DNA of 52,576 nt from an uncultured Lachnospiraceae bacterium (GTDB lineage Bacteria; Bacillota; Clostridia; Lachnospirales; Lachnospiraceae): NCBI GenBank assembly GCA_947178145.1, contig CAMWXE010000034.1, positions 1 through 52,576 of the forward strand, read 5' to 3'. Position numbers and translations under genes: made by a program. The notes beneath the pieces were generated by a model. The model was not told the origin of the DNA. It worked only from the letters and a program-made list of their open reading frames with translations, and made no database searches. How positions within the stretch are numbered: the stretch's first letter is position 1; the number at the start of each line of letters is the position of its first letter. This document shows positions 47,874 through 52,576 of this stretch, piece after piece.

Positions 47874-50057
47874 ATGGTACAGGAAAAATTGATGGAATTA
47901 TTAAATGAGATGTCTCTTGAGGAGAAGATTGATCAGATGCTGCAGATGAGCGGCATGTTTTATGAGGACGAAGGGGTGCTTACCGGTCCAGTCAACACTG
48001 CGGGTTTCACGGAGGAGGAAATCCGTCAGGCGGGAAGTGTACTTGGCTCTGTGGGAGCCGAAAAGCTGACAAAGATTCAGAAGGAGTACATGGAAAAACA
48101 GCCGCATCATATTCCGCTGCTCTTTATGGCGGACATCATCAATGGATTTCGGACGATCTTTCCGATTCCGCTCGCACAGGGATGTACGTTTCACCCGGCG
48201 CTGGTGGAGGAGGGAGCTGCTGTCGCGGCGCGGGAGTCTGCGGCTGCGGGACTGCACCTGACCTTTTCGCCGATGGCGGACTTGGTGCGCGATGCGCGAT
48301 GGGGCAGAGTCATGGAATCGACTGGCGAGGATGCATGGCTGAACAGGTGTCTTGCCAGAGCGATGGTGGAAGGCTATCAGGGGCGGGAAAGCCTGCGGGA
48401 AAAGGGCAGGATCGCGGCGTGTGTCAAGCACTTTGCGGCGTATGGAGCACCGATGGCGGGAAGGGATTACAATACTGTGGAGCTGTCCGAACGCACACTG
48501 CGGGATGACTACCTTCCGGCTTATCAGGAGGCTGTAGCTGCGGGTGTGGCTGCAGTTATGACCAGTTTCAACACTTTGGACAGAATCCCGTCCTCCGGCA
48601 ATCGCAGGCTGATGCGGGAGATTCTGCGCGGCGAGATGGGATTTGGCGGCGTGGTAATCTCCGACTGGGGTGCGATAGAGGAACTGTGCAGACATGGCGT
48701 GGCAAAGGACAACCGGGAAGCGGCGAAGCTGGCGGTGGAAGCCGGCGTGGATATCGACATGATGACGAGCTGCTACTGCAAGAACCTGAGAGGGCTAATC
48801 GAGGAGGGAATCGTCAGTGAAGCGCTGATCGACGAGGCGGTGCTTCGTATCCTGAGGCTGAAAAATGAACTCGGACTGTTTGAAAATCCGTATAAAGATG
48901 CCGACGCGTCGGAAGAAAACGCACTGGCATTGTGTCAGGAGCACAGGCAGACAGCCAGAAATATGGCGGTAGAAACATTTGTTTTGTTAAAAAATGACGG
49001 CATTCTGCCGCTGGAAAAAGAGCCGGAAAAAGAAAAAATTGCCTTAATCGGCCCCTATGTGTCCAGCAAAGAGATCCACGGGGCGTGGTCCATGTTTGGG
49101 AATCCGGATACGTCCGTGTCCATCGCGGACGGTCTGCGGAACAAGGGTTTTGAGAAAATCCTTTCTGCACAGGGATGCGGACTGACCGAAGGGTTTGGAA
49201 GAACGGCAGAGGATTCGGGAAAGCTTTTGCGCGAGGCAGTGGAGCTGGCAAGAAGCGCAGACAAGGTGGTGCTTGCGCTCGGGGAGCACCGTCTGCACTC
49301 CGGTGAGGCGGCAAGCCGTGCGGATATCACCCTTCCGGCTGACCAGATGGAATTGTTTCGGAACGTATGCGAGGTGAACAAAAAGGTAGTGGTGGTGCTC
49401 TTTAGCGGCAGACCATTGGATATCCGGGAAATCAGCGAGAAGGCAGCGGCAGTTCTGGCTGTGTGGATGCCGGGGACAGAAGGAGGAAATGCGATTGCGG
49501 ACGTTCTGTTTGGGGATGCGAACCCGTCAGGGAAACTTTCGATGAGCTTTCCGTATTCGGTGGGTCAGGTTCCTGTTTTCTATGGACAATTCCGCACTGG
49601 CCGCCCGCACACAGAAGGCGTGGAAGAGAAATATGTATCCCGCTATCTGGATATTCCCAACAAACCGCTCTTTCCGTTTGGATACGGTCTGTCCTACACG
49701 ACATTTGCAATCGGACCAGTGCAGCTGAGTGCACAGCACATGCGCAAGACGGACAGGATCCGCGTCGCCGTGACTGTGAAAAACACGGGCGCAGTGAGTG
49801 GTCAGGAAGTAGTGCAGATGTATATAGAAGATGTGCACGGAAGTGTGGTGCGCCCCGTGCGGGAATTGCGTGGCTTTTCTAAAATCGAGCTTGCCCCGGG
49901 GGAGGAAAAGGAGGTATGTTTTGAGATTGCGGAGACAATGCTGCGTTTCCATGATATTCATATGAACGATGTGAGCGAGGACGGAGCATTCAAAGTGTAT
50001 ATCGGAAATTCCAGCGAGACAGCAAACGGGGCCTCCTTTGTGCTGGATCTAAGATAA
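47874..50057 (+). CDS. GH3 beta-glucosidase
   Basis: 727 residues in the usual GH3 order. A TIM-like barrel holds the KHFAAYG motif and nucleophile Asp264 in VVISDWGAIEEL. An alpha/beta sandwich (about 365-560) and a C-terminal fibronectin type III-like domain with GYGLSYTTF follow. No signal peptide, so it acts inside the cell on imported oligosaccharide or on sophorose left by the phosphorylase. The size and context match the GH3 partner of 1,2-beta-oligoglucan phosphorylase in Listeria innocua. A GGGG site precedes the ATG. Confidence 0.93.
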   Translation: MVQEKLMELLNEMSLEEKIDQMLQMSGMFYEDEGVLTGPVNTAGFTEEEIRQAGSVLGSVGAEKLTKIQKEYMEKQPHHIPLLFMADIINGFRTIFPIPLAQGCTFHPALVEEGAAVAARESAAAGLHLTFSPMADLVRDARWGRVMESTGEDAWLNRCLARAMVEGYQGRESLREKGRIAACVKHFAAYGAPMAGRDYNTVELSERTLRDDYLPAYQEAVAAGVAAVMTSFNTLDRIPSSGNRRLMREILRGEMGFGGVVISDWGAIEELCRHGVAKDNREAAKLAVEAGVDIDMMTSCYCKNLRGLIEEGIVSEALIDEAVLRILRLKNELGLFENPYKDADASEENALALCQEHRQTARNMAVETFVLLKNDGILPLEKEPEKEKIALIGPYVSSKEIHGAWSMFGNPDTSVSIADGLRNKGFEKILSAQGCGLTEGFGRTAEDSGKLLREAVELARSADKVVLALGEHRLHSGEAASRADITLPADQMELFRNVCEVNKKVVVVLFSGRPLDIREISEKAAAVLAVWMPGTEGGNAIADVLFGDANPSGKLSMSFPYSVGQVPVFYGQFRTGRPHTEGVEEKYVSRYLDIPNKPLFPFGYGLSYTTFAIGPVQLSAQHMRKTDRIRVAVTVKNTGAVSGQEVVQMYIEDVHGSVVRPVRELRGFSKIELAPGEEKEVCFEIAETMLRFHDIHMNDVSEDGAFKVYIGNSSETANGASFVLDLR

Positions 50058-50219
50058 AAGTATTCATGCTGCCCTTTTCCTGCGCTTGCGAGAGGGTATA
50101 ACCAAACTCAATATCTGCCGTTTCATAGCTGCACCCGATAGAGGATATGAGCATTTGATCCTTATTGACTTTTTTGTGTGGCAATGATAGGATAAACAGA
50201 CAGGAGAGTGAGATTAATT

Positions 50220-50771
50220 ATGGACTATAAAAAAGAGCTCCACGATTTGTTTCTAATGCAGCAAGCGTATGGAACCTTATTTTCCCTCATAAATAAACTG
50301 CAAATTACCGGAGATACTTATTTTGACGGTCTTACATCACGTCAATTTATGACAATCGTTGCAATATTACATTTAACAGAAGAAGAAACAACCATAAACA
50401 ATATCGCACGCAAATTGGGGACAAGTAAACAAAATGCAAATCGTATGGTTTCCAGTATTGAGAAATTGGGATATATTGAGATTGTTCCCAGTTCTAAAGA
50501 CAAAAGGGCTACGAATGTCCGTTTTACAGACATTGGAAAACAAAAAATAATTGAATGTTCTCAAAATGCTGTCGATTTTATGGCAGACATATTCCGGCAT
50601 TTCGCAACGGAAGAAATTGAAACTTTATGGAATTTATTGCGTAAGCTATATGAATTTGACGGGAGCCGTCAAGACGGGTTTGAAGAAAGTGGTTTACCAC
50701 TCACGTCTGATACCGGATTGGGCGAAAGCATTTTACAGCATTTCGCACAGAGAAGAAAATCTTTAGAATAA
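50220..50771 (+). CDS. MarR-family transcriptional regulator
   Basis: 183 residues with a winged helix containing NNIARKLGTSKQNANRMVSSIEKLGYI and the wing SSKDKRATNVRFT. It likely represses the exporter genes that follow by binding the inverted sites at 50808-50868. Base composition is clearly more AT-rich than in the GH3 gene, which suggests acquisition together with the exporter. The ATG at 50220 has AGGAGAG about 11 bases upstream. Confidence 0.92.
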   Translation: MDYKKELHDLFLMQQAYGTLFSLINKLQITGDTYFDGLTSRQFMTIVAILHLTEEETTINNIARKLGTSKQNANRMVSSIEKLGYIEIVPSSKDKRATNVRFTDIGKQKIIECSQNAVDFMADIFRHFATEEIETLWNLLRKLYEFDGSRQDGFEESGLPLTSDTGLGESILQHFAQRRKSLE

Positions 50772-50799
50772 GACAGCAAAAGGGCTGTCTTATTTTTTT
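50770..50799 (+). terminator. Intrinsic terminator of the MarR gene
   Basis: AAGACAGC (50770-50777) and GCTGTCTT (50784-50791) form an eight-pair stem, then seven T at 50793-50799. The stem overlaps the MarR stop codon region. The exporter therefore depends on its own promoter at 50818. Confidence 0.85.
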
Positions 50800-50807
50800 G
50801 TTCAATT

Positions 50808-50868
50808 AGACACCATGTTGACATTTTGAACAATTCGTGCTATCATCTATTTTGACAACAAGGTGTCT
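50808..50868 (+). promoter_or_regulatory. Exporter promoter flanked by MarR-type inverted sites
   Basis: TTGACA (50818-50823), 17 bases, TATCAT (50841-50846). AGACACCATGTTGACA (50808-50823) recurs as the inverted, near-identical TGACAACAAGGTGTCT (50853-50868), differing at two positions. One copy covers the -35 and the other lies just after the start site. This placement would allow the adjacent MarR protein to repress. Confidence 0.75.
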
Positions 50869-50885
50869 TTTGGAAGGAGAGTATT

Positions 50886-51617
50886 ATGACGGAAACAATC
50901 ATCAAACTTGAAAATATAGTAAAAGTTTTTGACAATTCAGAGGTAATTCATAATTGTAATATGAATGTACCCAGAGGTGCGATATATGGGTTTGTTGGCG
51001 CAAACGGAGCCGGAAAAACCACAATATTAAAATTGATAATGGGGTTGCTCAATCCCATATCCGGGGAAATTACAGTTATGGGAAACCATATTCCCGCAGA
51101 ACGTCACAAAATTCTAAAGAAAATCGGAAGCATTATTGAAACGCCGATTTTTTACGACCACTTATCCGCAGAAGAAAATTTACGTCTGCACCTTGAATAT
51201 ATGCAAGTACCAGCAGCTATTGAAAAGATACAGGCGGCATTACATAAAGTCGGGCTTAATGGAGTAGGCACACAATCTGTTGGCAAATTTTCATTAGGCA
51301 TGAAACAACGCTTAGGGATAGCAAGAGCTATTATCCATGAACCCGAAATCTTATTGCTGGACGAACCGATTAACGGTCTTGACCCTATGGGGATCAAAGA
51401 AATGAGGAGTTTATTTCACTCACTCTCACAAGAGCATAACATGACAATTATTATTTCAAGTCATATTTTGAGTGAAATTGAAAATATTGCTGACCTCATT
51501 GGAATTATTGTGAAAGGGCAAATTGTAAAAGAGCTTTCATTAAGGGAAATACAAAATACTGTTCCTGCTGGTTTAGAAGAATACTTTTTTGAAGCGATGA
51601 ACGGAGGTAAAATCTGA
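50886..51617 (+). CDS. ABC transporter ATP-binding protein (BcrA-like)
   Basis: 243 residues with Walker A GANGAGKTT near 37-45, signature FSLGMKQRLGIA, Walker B ILLLDEPINGLDPMGI and switch SSHILSEIE. It is of the bacitracin/lantibiotic exporter group, similar in style to the ATPase at 17188. GGAAGGAG lies upstream of the ATG. It overlaps the permease gene by one base (TGATG), so the subunits are made together. AT-rich like the MarR gene. Confidence 0.93.
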   Translation: MTETIIKLENIVKVFDNSEVIHNCNMNVPRGAIYGFVGANGAGKTTILKLIMGLLNPISGEITVMGNHIPAERHKILKKIGSIIETPIFYDHLSAEENLRLHLEYMQVPAAIEKIQAALHKVGLNGVGTQSVGKFSLGMKQRLGIARAIIHEPEILLLDEPINGLDPMGIKEMRSLFHSLSQEHNMTIIISSHILSEIENIADLIGIIVKGQIVKELSLREIQNTVPAGLEEYFFEAMNGGKI

Positions 51618-52321
51618 TGAAACATTTCATACAGTTAGAGTTAAGAAAGGTGAATATTCGTCCATATCTTTACTCTGGGATAATTATTGTGCTATGTATG
51701 CTGGGGCTGCTTTATACCTTTGCTATGATCGCCTACTTAGGCGGAGATCATGATGCTGCTGAATTTTCCAGCTATCATAACATTTGGGTACTGGTAAACG
51801 CTTTGCAGACAGCGGCATATTCCGTTTTAACTGCTGCAATGTTTTCTAGCTTTCTGCTGAAAGATTATTCGGGCAAAAATGCTGTTCTGATATATTCTTA
51901 CCCGGTAGAACGCAAAAAACTTCTTAATAGTAAAATTGCTTTGGTGTGGCTATTGGCAGCATTTTTTATGATATGCGGAACTGTCGTAATGTACATTATT
52001 TTTTCATTATCAGAAAAGCTGTTCCCATTAGTACCCGATCATCTATCTGCTGCATTGTGCGCAAAAGTTTTTTCTGAAACTATGCTTTGTCTGTTTCTTT
52101 CTCTATTTATTGGAATTATTTCTGTAAGAATTGGGTTTGCAAAAAAATCTATACAGACAACGATCATTGTGTCTGTTATTATATGTGCCTGCACCGCAAA
52201 TGTAATACCGACCATGAGCTATTCCTACATTCCTGTTATTGTATTATTTTGTGTGGCAGCGCTTTTAGCATTTATTTCTTATAGAGGGCTTAAAACCAAA
52301 GTTGAAACTGCAGAAGTATAA
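51617..52321 (+). CDS. ABC-2 type permease of the MarR-regulated exporter
   Basis: 234 residues with six hydrophobic segments, the first near 18-40. The FLLKDYSGKNAVLIYSYPVERKK loop resembles the cytoplasmic loop of BcrB-like permeases. It works with the ATPase at 50886; the substrate, possibly a peptide antibiotic, is inferred from the family. It is the last gene of the acquired block. The strong hairpin at 52524 is probably its terminator. Confidence 0.87.
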   Translation: MKHFIQLELRKVNIRPYLYSGIIIVLCMLGLLYTFAMIAYLGGDHDAAEFSSYHNIWVLVNALQTAAYSVLTAAMFSSFLLKDYSGKNAVLIYSYPVERKKLLNSKIALVWLLAAFFMICGTVVMYIIFSLSEKLFPLVPDHLSAALCAKVFSETMLCLFLSLFIGIISVRIGFAKKSIQTTIIVSVIICACTANVIPTMSYSYIPVIVLFCVAALLAFISYRGLKTKVETAEV

Positions 52322-52343
52322 AACCTGGCATTGACTTAAAATT

Positions 52344-52559
52344 TCATATATACCAATATCTGCCCAGCGCCTCTTCATAGTTCCTTTCATGAATCTGTTC
52401 TAAAGCTTCTTTACAGGCAATGTCAAATGCCAGCATCTGTATATCTTTTCTCGTCTCATCCTTAAACCATTTCCGGATCTGCTGGGCATAGATCCAGTGG
52501 AGCTCCCTGTTTGTTCCAATATTAATGCAGCATGAAATTTCAAGGATTTCATGCTGCAT
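52344..52559 (-). pseudogene. Decayed AAA-ATPase/PD-(D/E)XK gene fragment
   Basis: A 71-codon frame. INIGTNRELHWIYAQQIRKW resembles the region just after the ATPase domain of AAA/PD-(D/E)XK proteins. FDIACKEALEQIHERNYEEAL resembles the C-terminal nuclease helix, and the 100 or more residues that normally lie between them are missing. It ends without the usual KYGIAF strand. This points to an internally deleted relic. Its apparent first residues are read from the hairpin at 52524-52560 and are not part of the family. Confidence 0.55.
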
Positions 52560-52565
52560 TTTTGC
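52524..52565 (+). terminator. Strong hairpin after the exporter operon
   Basis: AATGCAGCATGAAAT (52524-52538) and ATTTCATGCTGCATT (52546-52560) form a perfect 15-pair stem with a seven-base loop, followed by TTT and a T-rich tract. It is suitable as an intrinsic terminator for plus-strand transcription, although it is 200 bases after the permease. Confidence 0.7.
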
Positions 52566-52576
52566 ATTTGTTTTCT

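Overview
The window looks like chromosomal DNA of a Lachnospiraceae-type gut clostridium. The evidence is low-to-moderate GC, tRNA genes without an encoded CCA, strong GGAGG ribosome binding sites with some GTG or TTG starts, a Firmicutes yaaR-holB-ricT-rsmI cluster, and a dense set of AraC regulators, ABC-2 exporters, PTS genes and MITE-like repeats. No species can be named from the sequence alone.

Layout. 1-416: end of a tRNA array (Val, Thr, Tyr, initiator Met, Phe). 622-8907: housekeeping strand with an HD protein, pyruvate kinase, a guanylate kinase-like protein, YaaR, a DUF4272 protein, DNA polymerase III delta' (holB), RicT, a tRNA1(Val)-type methyltransferase and RsmI. 9151-10116: acyl carrier protein and a convergent cyclophilin. 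10477-15093: an ECF sigma factor overlapping a membrane-protein gene, then an ABC ATPase and two large ABC-2 permeases. 15090-20003: a zinc phospholipase C-like protein under a MerR-type promoter, a leftover PD-(D/E)XK domain, and a response regulator - ABC exporter - histidine kinase module. 20078-23239: ispE, a GntR regulator, a small membrane protein, a YwiB-like protein and a small alarmone synthetase.

23531-33163: an RpiB/LacAB isomerase, a potassium channel with an RCK-like core and a C-terminal RyR-like domain, and an AraC regulator. Next comes a self-contained PTS operon (EIIBCA, HAD phosphatase, an HPr with Lys instead of Ser at position 46, and enzyme I). Two same-orientation copies of a MITE-like element bracket this operon, and the second abuts a broken coiled-coil gene. 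33317-37379: a GNAT protein, a LytTR two-component system with two tiny membrane proteins between regulator and kinase, and an AraC/DUF2000 pair.

37511-50057 is best read as a beta-1,2-glucooligosaccharide (sophorooligosaccharide) locus. It has a 1123-residue GH94-type phosphorylase translationally coupled to a PhnP-like metallohydrolase, and divergently two ABC sugar permeases, a binding lipoprotein, a LacI regulator, a DUF4886 protein and a GH3 beta-glucosidase. Its two divergent promoters are near-consensus, and each carries the same 15-base cre/LacI-type operator just downstream. Imported oligosaccharides would be phosphorolysed or hydrolysed to glucose 1-phosphate and glucose. No ATPase gene is present, so the importer probably uses a shared MsmK-type ATPase encoded elsewhere.

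50220-52321 is an AT-richer MarR-regulated ABC exporter that looks acquired. It is followed by a strong terminator and a decayed fragment of an AAA/PD-(D/E)XK gene. The points most worth following are the RyR-domain channel, the Ser46-less HPr in a MITE-bracketed PTS operon, the MerR-type promoter with no cognate regulator in sight, the sigma factor-linked exporter, and the metallohydrolase coupled to the GH94 enzyme.
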